This document shows positions 41,972 to 49,332 of a stretch of DNA of 64,000 nt, in pieces. The position numbers and the translations under genes were made by a program. This DNA comes from Candidatus Pyrohabitans jungbluthii. Its GTDB lineage: Archaea > Hydrothermarchaeota > Hydrothermarchaeia > Hydrothermarchaeales > BMS3B. The stretch covers positions 62,001 to 126,000 of the forward strand of contig MTMD02000002.1 in the NCBI GenBank assembly GCA_002010065.2. The letters run 5' to 3'. The notes under the pieces were generated by a model. It searched no databases, was not told the DNA's origin, and saw nothing but the letters and a program-made list of their open reading frames with translations. How positions within the stretch are numbered: the first letter of the stretch is position 1; each line of letters starts with the position of its first letter.

Positions 41972-42020
41972 AGGGGAGGGGGGTGTCCCCCTCCCCTTAG
42001 GTTAACCCCTCCCCCTAGGG
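41972..42020. repeat. GC-rich hairpin with partial second repeat
   Basis: AGGGGAGGGGG (41972-41982) pairs perfectly over 11 bases with CCCCCTCCCCT (41987-41997) around the loop GTGT. A second C-rich arm (CCCCTCCCCC, 42006-42015) could pair alternatively with the first arm, giving mutually exclusive structures. It lies between the start of rpl10e and the repeat region. No gene is encoded. It could act in DNA structure, termination of transcription coming from the right, or as an assembly-level repeat. Confidence 0.6.
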
Positions 42021-42050
42021 ATATGCGGGAGAAAACACTAAGGAAACATG

Positions 42051-42292
42051 GCGGTATTGAAGCGAAGCGAGTTGCCCGAACGAAGTGAGGGTGACGAGGG
42101 AAAAACCCGAAGGGTTTTGACCGAAATACCGCAATCTGATGATCAAACTTTCTGAAGCTTCCGCAGCCACAGTTGGTTGCATCCACATAATGTGGTATCC
42201 TTCGATACCACATTTTAGACTGTGAGACATAGCGGTATTGAGCATTAGCGAAATACCGCAATCTGATGATGCAACTGTCTGCAGTTGCCGAA
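42051..42292. repeat. structured intergenic repeat region (two related copies)
   Basis: The 41900-42346 gap has no supported gene. It holds two copies of a unit flanked by GCGGTATT and AATACCGC and followed by AATCTGATGAT and a hairpin with loop TCTG: copy A 42051-42165 and copy B 42232-42292. In B the hairpin GCAACTG/CAGTTGC is perfect, while in A the paired bases differ but mostly still match. Inside A is AAAACCC-GAA-GGGTTTT (42102-42118). Between the copies an 11-base stem AATGTGGTATC/GATACCACATT (42189-42214) has loop CTTC. Open frames crossing the region repeat the same short peptide and look non-coding. Confidence 0.7.
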
Positions 42293-42346
42293 GTTAAGTA
42301 TTTATAGCGCCTGTGGGAGATTAATTTTTTGCAGGAGGTGAATGCT

Positions 42347-43018
42347 TTGCCCGAGAGCTTTGTGGATAGAGAGCTTGAGATGATTGCCGAGAACCTGAAG
42401 GTTTTTGTTGGCAAGGACAAGGAAACCAAAGAGATGCTTAAAACGATGGGCTTAACCATCGAGGATGTGCCCGAAGTAGCGAGAGAGAAGGTTGCGCAGA
42501 TAGAGAGTGTGCTTAAAGATAGTAGCAAGAAGCCTGAGGAGAGGATAAACCAGGCTGAAGCCCTGCTCGCTGAGCTTCAGGTGCTTGAGGAGCTGCCTGC
42601 GGTGATAAAGAAGCTTATTGTTGAAGAGGCGATGCGCAGGCTGAGCGTGGTTAGGTACAACCTGGACTGGGTGGAGAGGCAGGCGAAGAGTATCGAAGCT
42701 GCGAAGCGGATCTCTTACTCCCTTGACCTCTTCCTTAACCCGGATGACAAGGAGGTAAAGAAGAAGCTTCGCCAAATAGGCATCCAAGAAGTGCCAGAGT
42801 TTATCCGCGACGTAGCTAAGCGCGCAAAGGAGGTGCTGGAGGATAGAAAGCTCGACGCGCGAGAGCGTGCCCTGCGTGCGGCGGATATACTGATGGAGCC
42901 GCTGCAACCCGCGCTTTACGGCAAGCGCGATGATATGGAAAAGCTTCAGCACGAGATAAAGTGCGTGCTGTGGGAAATCGCCAACGACTTCGTGATGGAG
43001 GCGCAGCTGGCGAAGTGA
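42347..43018 (+). CDS. predicted coiled-coil protein, unrecognised family
   Basis: 223 residues from the TTG at 42347, which sits 6 bases after GGAGGTGA. The sequence is nearly all helical and charged (DRELEMIAENLKVF, EVAREKVAQIESVLKDSSKKPEERINQAEALLAELQVLEEL). Two similar modules recur: KEMLKTMGLTIEDVPEVAREK (about 30-55) and KKLRQIGIQEVPEFIRDVAKRAKEVL (about 137-162). They suggest an internal duplication of about 100 residues. There is no membrane segment or enzyme motif. It is convergent with tfx. The function is unknown. Confidence 0.75.
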   Translation: MPESFVDRELEMIAENLKVFVGKDKETKEMLKTMGLTIEDVPEVAREKVAQIESVLKDSSKKPEERINQAEALLAELQVLEELPAVIKKLIVEEAMRRLSVVRYNLDWVERQAKSIEAAKRISYSLDLFLNPDDKEVKKKLRQIGIQEVPEFIRDVAKRAKEVLEDRKLDARERALRAADILMEPLQPALYGKRDDMEKLQHEIKCVLWEIANDFVMEAQLAK

Positions 43019-43261
43019 TTACTTCAGCACCGCATCACCGCGAAATCCGCGCTCCCTCAACTCTTTTATATATTTTAATTCTTCGTAAAACTCCAGGGTT
43101 TTCCTGGCTAAGGCTATCTTCTCCTGCGCTGCCTTCAGCGCACTTGAAACACGGGGCTGGGATATTCCGAGAGCCTTGGCGATTTCCTCCTGGGTGTAGC
43201 CCATGGCAGCGTAGCGCAGCACCTGCGCCTGCCTTTCGGTGAGTATGCCTACTCCTTCCAT
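43019..43261 (-). CDS. Tfx family DNA-binding protein
   Basis: 80 residues from the ATG at 43261 (GGTGAT 3 bases upstream); the longer frame starts inside promoter sequence. The HTH is MEGVGILTERQAQVLRYAAMGYTQEEIAKALGISQPRVSSALKAAQEKIALARKTLEFY, characteristic of Tfx. The founding member binds DNA upstream of the formylmethanofuran dehydrogenase operon in a methanogen. The target here is unknown. It is divergent from a conserved small gene at 43422. Confidence 0.9.
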   Translation of the reverse strand: MEGVGILTERQAQVLRYAAMGYTQEEIAKALGISQPRVSSALKAAQEKIALARKTLEFYEELKYIKELRERGFRGDAVLK

Positions 43262-43359
43262 GCTATCACCATAATAGATAATTATTATATCCGGGGCGAG
43301 TATATATTCTTTTCTCATCCCGACGAAGGCAAATATTTATATATCAGGAGGTGCATATA

Positions 43360-43416
43360 ATGGTCAGCGGCATTCTTGCTGCAATACATATAATAAAAAA
43401 CTGTTATGTGAGGTGA
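43360..43416 (+). CDS. candidate 18-residue leader ORF
   Basis: ATG at 43360 preceded by AGGAGGTG (6 bases before) and a TATTTATATA box further upstream. The frame MVSGILAAIHIIKNCYVR ends at TGA 43414-43416, six bases before the next gene's ATG. If translated, it could couple translation of the downstream gene. The archaeal promoter spacing would put the RNA start close to this ATG, so the motif may not be transcribed. Low confidence. Confidence 0.3.
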   Translation: MVSGILAAIHIIKNCYVR

Positions 43417-43421
43417 AGTGA

Positions 43422-43787
43422 ATGGGAATGAATCCGCTTGAGGCTCCGTGGTTAAGCTCTAGGAAGTTCCCCGGAAAGTTTGAGGAGGAGCTTACCGACG
43501 ACGATATCCGCGAGTGGGAGGAGAAGGAGAGGCAGGGTCTGATCGTTGATGACGTGCCTGGCGGCACAGACGTGAGCATACCAATACGCGTTGACTACAT
43601 GAACGGCGACTATCACCGCGCCTATGAGATTCTCCAGAAGAACAAGATACCCATAAAGTACAAGACGGTGATGACCGTCCCGCCCTTCCACGCCACCATC
43701 CACGTGTTCCCGCCAGATGGCGTTAAGGCGATGAAGCTCCTGCGCAAAGCAGGAATAACAATGTACAAGGTGAAGCCCGTCTTCTAA
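43422..43787 (+). CDS. conserved-looking small protein of unknown function
   Basis: 121 residues. The sequence is compact: KFPGKFEEELTDDDIREWEEKERQGLIVDDVPGGTDVSIPIRVDYMNGDYHRAYEILQKNKIPIKYKTVMTVPPFHATIHVFPPDG. It has an acidic N-terminal helix and an alpha/beta C-terminal half. No motif or family is recognised. An ATG two codons later (43428) is also possible. The promoter region is shared with the divergent tfx gene. Confidence 0.7.
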   Translation: MGMNPLEAPWLSSRKFPGKFEEELTDDDIREWEEKERQGLIVDDVPGGTDVSIPIRVDYMNGDYHRAYEILQKNKIPIKYKTVMTVPPFHATIHVFPPDGVKAMKLLRKAGITMYKVKPVF

Positions 43788-43874
43788 GGGCTCAACTCTT
43801 TTCCTTTTTCGATTTTTTATTGTGCTGATTTTGTGGTTGTAACTTTTTTATTCTACCTCTGTGAACATAACCAC

Positions 43875-44756
43875 ATGGACATTGATCTCCCCCAAGGGTG
43901 GGAGGAAGCGGCGAGGTGCATAGCTGAGGAGAAGCCGCGCAGGATTCTTGTTCTCGGCGATGTAGACGTGGGCAAGAGCACCTTCATCAATTACCTGCTC
44001 AGGACGTTGCTTGGGGAAGGGTTAACCTGCTCACTAATCGATGCGGATATTGGGCAGAAGGATTTAGGTCCGCCGGCGACGGTTACACTAGGCGAATTTC
44101 AGTACCTTTACGAGCTTCGCTTGGGGAAGGTTAGGGCGATGTACTTCGTGGGCTCAACCTCGCCGCGAGGGCATCTCCTGCCCCTTCTGGTGGGCACAAA
44201 GCTTCTTGCCGACAAAGCCCAGGGCACAGTTGCTGTGGTAAACACCACGGGCTTTGTGAAGAACGCGGGCTTCGCTTTGAAGGGCTTCAAGATAGAGCTG
44301 CTCAAGCCTGAGCTTCTAATCGCACTGCAGCGCGATGCGGAGCTTGAGCCACTGCTGCGGAGCTATGCACATGTGCACTGCCTTAGGCTTCCGGTCTCTG
44401 CTATGGCTAAGTCCAAGAGCTTTGAGGAGCGCCGTGCGCTTCGCAGAGAGGCGTTTCGCAGGTACTTCAGCTCCGCGGTGGAGCGAAGGCTTGAGGTTGA
44501 GGCTGTGAGATTCCAGAGGGTGAGCGCACACAACGAGGAGGGTGAGGTGGAGGATGCTATTGGAAGGCTAAAGCATAACCTGCTCATAGGGCTTGCGAAT
44601 GAGGAGGGCGAGGTTCTTGGCTTGGGGATAGTGAAGGGGTTCGACGGCAGAACGCTGAGCATAATAACACCGGTGAAGGATGAGATTGCGGTAGTGCAAC
44701 TTGGCAGCATGCTGGTGCGCGAAAATGGCGAGGAGCTTGGTTTTGTGAGGAGGTGA
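43875..44756 (+). CDS. Clp1-type polynucleotide 5'-kinase-like protein
   Basis: 293 residues from the ATG at 43875; an upstream GTG frame is not supported. Walker A is GDVDVGKSTF; the LIDADIGQKDLGPPATVTLG segment and YFVGSTSPRGHLLPLLVGTKLL follow the archaeal COG1341 (Clp1/Grc3) pattern. These proteins phosphorylate 5'-OH ends of RNA or DNA and act in tRNA splicing or RNA repair. The last about 60 residues contain a small beta domain. It overlaps the next gene by 4 bases. Confidence 0.85.
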   Translation: MDIDLPQGWEEAARCIAEEKPRRILVLGDVDVGKSTFINYLLRTLLGEGLTCSLIDADIGQKDLGPPATVTLGEFQYLYELRLGKVRAMYFVGSTSPRGHLLPLLVGTKLLADKAQGTVAVVNTTGFVKNAGFALKGFKIELLKPELLIALQRDAELEPLLRSYAHVHCLRLPVSAMAKSKSFEERRALRREAFRRYFSSAVERRLEVEAVRFQRVSAHNEEGEVEDAIGRLKHNLLIGLANEEGEVLGLGIVKGFDGRTLSIITPVKDEIAVVQLGSMLVRENGEELGFVRR

Positions 44757-45961
44757 GGTTACTGGATAATAGGAGCTCTGCCAGGCGGGTGCCATACTAC
44801 CGCTGCGGAATTAAGCAGGCTAAAGCGTACATGGCGCGAAGGGTTGTGCTGGGATTCAACGTCAACGTCGATGCCGTAAAGCTTGCAAAGCCGGGTGAAC
44901 TAGACGCCCTTGAGCTACCAGACGAGCTTAGCTCGCTAAGAGAGTGCGCTGCCACGGGAGAGCAGCGCGAGGTTGTGGTGGGCAGAAGCACATTGGATTT
45001 CCTTCTTGAGAATCTGGGCTACGACTACCTCGCCATAGGCGGGCAGGGCGGACAGGCTGCGTTAGCTGCCTCTCGCCTGGGCGTGGAGAGCTACCTGCAC
45101 TTAGCCAAGAGGTGCAGGCTGATAGGTGAGCTTCTGGATGAGCGTGTTTTTGTACCAGGCGAAGATGGCTTCGTTCCTGCGAAGGAGCTTACCGAAGAGT
45201 GTACGCCAGCGATGCACTATGTGATTGAGTTCAAAAAGGGCGATGTGCACTTTGGCAGCGCTGTGCCGGAGGCAACGCGCTTTATTGCCTCCTACGACCC
45301 ACCCGTGGCTGAGCTGAGCATAGACGATGCCTTTGTAGAGCTTATCAGAGAGGAGATTAGAGGCATACCCAAGGGCGTGATTTCAGGCTTCCATTTAACC
45401 AGCCCAGAGAACGCCGGGAGAATAAGAGAGGTGGAGAAGATTATAGAGGAGTGGAAGGAGCTCAACCCTGAACTCTTCCTTCACCTTGAGATGGCGCAGT
45501 ACCACAGCGAACGCGTTCTGCTAGAGGTGAGGCGGCGCCTTTTCCCGATAGTGGACAGCGTGGGCTTCGACGAGGCAGAGCTATGCCAGCTCACCGGTGA
45601 GGACGAGCTCATCCCGGCGCTTGAGGAGGTTTCCAGCTATGCTGAGCGGGCGGTGCTTCACACCTCCCACTACTCCCTTTGTCTGAGCGACGACTACCCC
45701 AAGCAGGTTAAAGCAGCACTGCAGTTTGGCTCTCTGCTCGCTGCCTTCAGAGCAAAGCACGGCAGAGTGCCGAGCATGGCAGAGCTTGAGCGTTTTTCTC
45801 CGCCAAAGCCGTGCCGCGCTGGAATAGTGGCAAGGAGAGAGCTTCTCAAGCACAGCTTTGAGAAAGGCTTAGTGGTGGTGCCAGCGTTGTACGTGGAGAA
45901 GCCAAAAGCAACAGTAGGGCTGGGAGACACCTTTGCCCTGGGATTTACGCTGATTGTTTGA
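44753..45961 (+). CDS. ADP-dependent sugar kinase (ADP-PFK/ADP-GK family)
   Basis: 402 residues from the GTG at 44753, coupled to the Clp1-like gene (AGGAGGTGAGG upstream). Conserved features are LGFNVNVDAV near the start, LAIGGQGGQAALAA, ISGFHLTSP, and the GLGDTFALGF catalytic motif near the C-terminus, with the Asp that activates the sugar hydroxyl. The family uses ADP rather than ATP. Glucose versus fructose-6-phosphate specificity cannot be decided from sequence. An internal ATG at 44831 is an alternative start. Confidence 0.88.
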   Translation: MRLLDNRSSARRVPYYRCGIKQAKAYMARRVVLGFNVNVDAVKLAKPGELDALELPDELSSLRECAATGEQREVVVGRSTLDFLLENLGYDYLAIGGQGGQAALAASRLGVESYLHLAKRCRLIGELLDERVFVPGEDGFVPAKELTEECTPAMHYVIEFKKGDVHFGSAVPEATRFIASYDPPVAELSIDDAFVELIREEIRGIPKGVISGFHLTSPENAGRIREVEKIIEEWKELNPELFLHLEMAQYHSERVLLEVRRRLFPIVDSVGFDEAELCQLTGEDELIPALEEVSSYAERAVLHTSHYSLCLSDDYPKQVKAALQFGSLLAAFRAKHGRVPSMAELERFSPPKPCRAGIVARRELLKHSFEKGLVVVPALYVEKPKATVGLGDTFALGFTLIV

Positions 45962-45992
45962 GCCTTGAAAAATAAAAAAGAAAAAGAGGAAC

Positions 45993-46817
45993 TCACGCAA
46001 TTGTCCTGTTCTTTCTCCTCTGCACAGCGAAGTACACCGCTATGAAGGCGTAGACCATGTGGAACAGGTATGTGAATGGGAACACTGCAAAGATTGTCAA
46101 ACCAAGCGCTGCGTGGTAGTACACTATTCCCGGCACCAGCTCCAGTCTCGCAAGGATCTCTGTCCAAATAATGGAGAAGACCAGCAGGGTAACGAAGAGA
46201 TGCTCCCAGGAGAAGTGTCCGGGCGTGCGTATGCCTCGTGCTGCTGGGTCAAGGTCGTCCATCACCGCGCCGCTCTTCTTGCGAAGGATGGTGATGAGCA
46301 GGTTGGTGTTGCCATAGAGACCGAAGAGTACTGCTACCCAGGTAACGGCGATGAAGATGCCCGCGAGCCTTCCGAAGAGGTAGGGCGCCTGCAGGTGCTC
46401 TGCGTTGCCGAAGACTATCGCAAGTAAATTAGCAGGCGAGTAGTTGTAAGACTCTGGTATGCCAAGAGCCACGTCAGGCACTGGAGAGCCGCTGAGTATC
46501 CTCACCGCTAAGATGAGCGCAGACAGAGCGTAGCCCGAGAGGATGGTGATTATCGCCACGTGGTAGAACATGTAGCCCCTTGCCCACGTGCGGTTCGCTT
46601 TGAGGTAGAAGTGGGTTATTGGTCCAAAGAGTACCTTCTTTATCGCCTCAAAGGTAGGCATGGGCTCTGGTGCATCTAAGGCTGTGGGTGTTCTCCCACG
46701 GGGCTTGCGGTTGGTTATCGCCACCCTCACGAAGCGCCCAAGCTTGAGCGCCGTGCCCAGGAAAAACAGGGTAAAGGCGATGTAGGCGTAGACGTTGAGA
46801 AATCCTTCGATGCTCAT
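45993..46817 (-). CDS. dsrM: DsrM-like membrane cytochrome b subunit
   Basis: 274 residues. Five to six predicted membrane helices; conserved histidines in FYHVAIITILSG, WEHLFVTLLVFS, YYHAALGL and LFHMVYAF suit binding of two b hemes as in the NarI/DsrM family. It would exchange electrons with the quinol pool. It overlaps dsrK by 4 bases (ATGA). In sulfate-reducing archaea the equivalent is HmeC. The DsrJOP-like genes are not adjacent. Confidence 0.88.
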   Translation of the reverse strand: MSIEGFLNVYAYIAFTLFFLGTALKLGRFVRVAITNRKPRGRTPTALDAPEPMPTFEAIKKVLFGPITHFYLKANRTWARGYMFYHVAIITILSGYALSALILAVRILSGSPVPDVALGIPESYNYSPANLLAIVFGNAEHLQAPYLFGRLAGIFIAVTWVAVLFGLYGNTNLLITILRKKSGAVMDDLDPAARGIRTPGHFSWEHLFVTLLVFSIIWTEILARLELVPGIVYYHAALGLTIFAVFPFTYLFHMVYAFIAVYFAVQRRKNRTIA

Positions 46818-48349
46818 CTCGCCTTAACCTCCTGCTTGAACTTCTTCTCAATCATCTGCTTGAGCTCCTGCATCTTCTCAAACGCATGCGGGTTATCGCG
46901 GAAGTAGCGCTGCACAATTTCATCGCCTTCCAGCCACTCCATGAGCTTCGGGAAGTCTGGGTTCTGCATCATCTGCGCCATTATGCCAGAGATGCTGTGC
47001 TTCATGAAGAACTCCTCGTCTCTGCCTTTGAGCTCAGCTGGCATTCGCATTCGATCTAGCTCGCCGCGCTTCTCAAGTGCCTTAACCATAGCCTCGTACA
47101 CCACCTCGAACATCATCAGCGACATGCGCTTGTTCTCTGGCGCCAAGCCATAGACCTTGCAGGTGTCCTCGATGCTGAGCATGCACACAGCGCAGGGCGT
47201 GGTCACAAGTTCAGCGCCTGTGTTCTTTATCTGCTCCGCCTTTATCTTCGAAACCTTCCTGCGAAGCTCAGTGTTCTCGGGCAGGCGCATCGGTCCAGAG
47301 CCAGCGTTGCAGCAGTAGTTGTACTCTCTGTTGGGCGTCATCTCCACGAAATTCTCTGCGACGCTGCGCAGAAGCTCGCGCTCCATCTCGCCCATGCCAG
47401 CTAGGCGAGTGACGTAGCACGGGTCGTGCATTGTTATCTTCTGTTTAATCTTCTCAACCGGAAGCTTGCCAGACTTTATAAGCTCAAGCATCAGCGAGTC
47501 CACGCTTACAATCGGGAACTTGAAGGGTCTGCCCAGTGTTTCAGTCGCCTCGACGTAAAGCGTGCGCACGTCGCAGCCGCACTCCACGACGAGCACCTTC
47601 TGCACCCCGAGGCGCTCCGCCTCAGCCTCCCACTCAAGGAGCATCTGCTTGCTCAGCTCGTGGTGCACCACGATGTGGTCTATCTCTGTACCCGTGTCAA
47701 TAACTCTTGGCGATACTGTGTAGCTCACTCCGGCGGCGTTCAGAATCTTGGGCAGCTTTATGCCGTAGTCAGGTATCTTTGTGTTGCCTGCAGCTGGGCA
47801 CACGAAGAGGTACTCCGCGCCCTTAACTTCGACAGGAAGCTCTGTGCCGTCGGTGTACAGGAATAGGCCCACTCGCCCGAAGACCTGCTCTCTTGTTAAG
47901 CCAAAGGAGTGACGCAGGTTGCGGGTGTTCTCCACTATGGACTTAATCGTGGGGTTCTCCTCGCTCAAGCCAGCGTCGCTGTAGGCTGCTCTGGCTAAGC
48001 GAACTATTCGCCTAGTGCTCAGCCCCTGAGGACACGCGAGGGTGCAGCGCCCGCAGGCAGTGCACTTCCAGAAGTACTCCATGTTCTCTCTCAGGTCCTT
48101 CACTGTAGGCGTTTCCATTAAACCGAGGGCACCCTTTATCTTGCCCTCCAGCGTCATGTAGCGCTTGTAGATCTTTCGTATAAAGTCGGTCTTGTAGGTG
48201 GGATGCAGCTTTTCATCGCCAGTGGTGAGGTACCAGGCGCAGGCTTCGCCGCAGTTCTTGCAGCCTATGCATGCTTCTAGGTTCACTATATCCTCTGCTG
48301 TGAGGTTCCTCTTTAGTGAGTCCACAAAGAGCTGCATTTCGCGCTCCAT
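46814..48349 (-). CDS. dsrK: DsrK-like heterodisulfide-reductase-type Fe-S subunit
   Basis: 511 residues from the ATG at 48349 (GGAGGTG upstream). Two ferredoxin-type motifs, CIGCKNCGEACAW and CTACGRCTLACP, are followed by two CCG-like domains (HDPCYVTRLAG...CCNAGSGPM and TTPCAVCMLS) that in HdrD/DsrK hold the catalytic cluster for thiol/disulfide chemistry. It pairs with DsrM to couple quinol oxidation to reduction of a disulfide or protein trisulfide. It is known as HmeD in A. fulgidus. It is divergent from an ATP-cone regulator. Confidence 0.9.
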   Translation of the reverse strand: MEREMQLFVDSLKRNLTAEDIVNLEACIGCKNCGEACAWYLTTGDEKLHPTYKTDFIRKIYKRYMTLEGKIKGALGLMETPTVKDLRENMEYFWKCTACGRCTLACPQGLSTRRIVRLARAAYSDAGLSEENPTIKSIVENTRNLRHSFGLTREQVFGRVGLFLYTDGTELPVEVKGAEYLFVCPAAGNTKIPDYGIKLPKILNAAGVSYTVSPRVIDTGTEIDHIVVHHELSKQMLLEWEAEAERLGVQKVLVVECGCDVRTLYVEATETLGRPFKFPIVSVDSLMLELIKSGKLPVEKIKQKITMHDPCYVTRLAGMGEMERELLRSVAENFVEMTPNREYNYCCNAGSGPMRLPENTELRRKVSKIKAEQIKNTGAELVTTPCAVCMLSIEDTCKVYGLAPENKRMSLMMFEVVYEAMVKALEKRGELDRMRMPAELKGRDEEFFMKHSISGIMAQMMQNPDFPKLMEWLEGDEIVQRYFRDNPHAFEKMQELKQMIEKKFKQEVKAR

Positions 48350-48400
48350 ATAGCACCTCCATCTTTTAATTTTTTTGTACATTACTTAAGGTAGTATTTA

Positions 48401-48420
48401 ACATTTATAAACATTTATAT
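48401..48420. repeat. tandem ACATTTATAA direct repeat in divergent promoter
   Basis: Two tandem copies of ACATTTATA (48401-48409 and 48411-48419), followed by TATATGTG, lie between dsrK and the regulator gene. They overlap the likely TATA region of one or both promoters. They may be regulator half-sites or redundant TATA boxes. The evidence is position and sequence only. Confidence 0.5.
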
Positions 48421-48534
48421 GTGTTTTATATATATAGCGACTATGTTTCAAAAATTGATACATTCATCGAAACTCACATATCATGGACATTCATTTTAAA
48501 AACATGGTCAATGTTAGGTGCGCTGGATTTAAGC

Positions 48535-49329
48535 ATGGAGACTCTTGAAAAGCTTGTAAAGCAGCTTGCGAGCCTATCCCCGGGCACCGAGGAGAAGCTA
48601 AGGATTATAGAGATGCTCGCAAGGCAGGGGGAGATGCCCTTCAGCAAGCTGAGAGAAGCCATGCCTGAGCTCAACAGGTCCACACTGTACAACTACCTAG
48701 ACGACCTAGTTAAGGGAGGGCTTCTCAAGAAGCGTATTGTTCATGAGCCCGGAAAGAGGCCAGTGTCCTACTACTCCGTAGCGGACTTCTTCATTTACCT
48801 TTCGCCCCAGTGCCTTCTCCGCATAGCCTCCGGCGCTGATACAGGCTTTGTGAACGACAAGTTTTACCCCACAGTGAAGGTTAAGGTGGTGGACAGCGCG
48901 GGCAATGAAAGCGAGTACCATCCAAGCATCCTGGTGCGTGATCTGCTGGACGCTGGCATACGCGTGGAAGACGCCCTTGATGCGGCGCTCTACGTGGCTG
49001 AGAACCTGTACGAGGGCATAACCACCGACGAAATCGCTGAACTCGCTGCAAAGCGCCTCGCCGAGAAGGACAAATCGTTAGCGGAGCGTTTTCTCTGGTT
49101 CCTTCACGGGCCAATAAGCGTTCGCCGCTCCAACGGGAGCTATGAGAACTGGGATAGAGCAAAACTTGAGAAGGAGATTGCCAAGGAGTGGAAGGGCATA
49201 GAGAAGACTCCACGTGAGCTGGCGCTGCTCTCAAGGCAGGCGGAGAGGTGCATAAAGAGGCAGGGTTTGCAGGGCGCGGTGGACGAGAATTACGTTAAGG
49301 ATGTTATTAAGATGGTGCTGCGGGGGTGA
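48535..49329 (+). CDS. winged-helix regulator with C-terminal ATP-cone-like domain
   Basis: 264 residues from the ATG at 48535; an ATG at 48511 and a GTG at 48421 are alternatives and no clear ribosome-binding site decides. The N-terminal ArsR/PadR-like winged helix (KLREAMPELNRSTLYNYLDDLVKGGLLKKRIVHEPGKRPVSYYSV) is followed by an ATP-cone-like segment (TVKVKVVDSAGNESEYHPSILVRDLLDAGIRVEDALDAALYVAENL). ATP-cones bind adenine nucleotides in NrdR and ribonucleotide reductases. Its divergence from dsrMK suggests control of that unit by cellular energy. Confidence 0.75.
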   Translation: METLEKLVKQLASLSPGTEEKLRIIEMLARQGEMPFSKLREAMPELNRSTLYNYLDDLVKGGLLKKRIVHEPGKRPVSYYSVADFFIYLSPQCLLRIASGADTGFVNDKFYPTVKVKVVDSAGNESEYHPSILVRDLLDAGIRVEDALDAALYVAENLYEGITTDEIAELAAKRLAEKDKSLAERFLWFLHGPISVRRSNGSYENWDRAKLEKEIAKEWKGIEKTPRELALLSRQAERCIKRQGLQGAVDENYVKDVIKMVLRG

Positions 49330-49332
49330 GGG

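Noticed and set aside
42131-42165. C/D box guide RNA with CTGATGA and CTGA
   Set aside because: Box C should begin with a purine (RTGATGA) and only half of the C/D' arrangement is present; spacing does not match a full sRNA.
41929-42528. Long minus-strand open frames across the repeat region and beyond
   Set aside because: They repeat the same short peptide, cover hairpins and run antisense into a real gene start; no motif or start site supports them.
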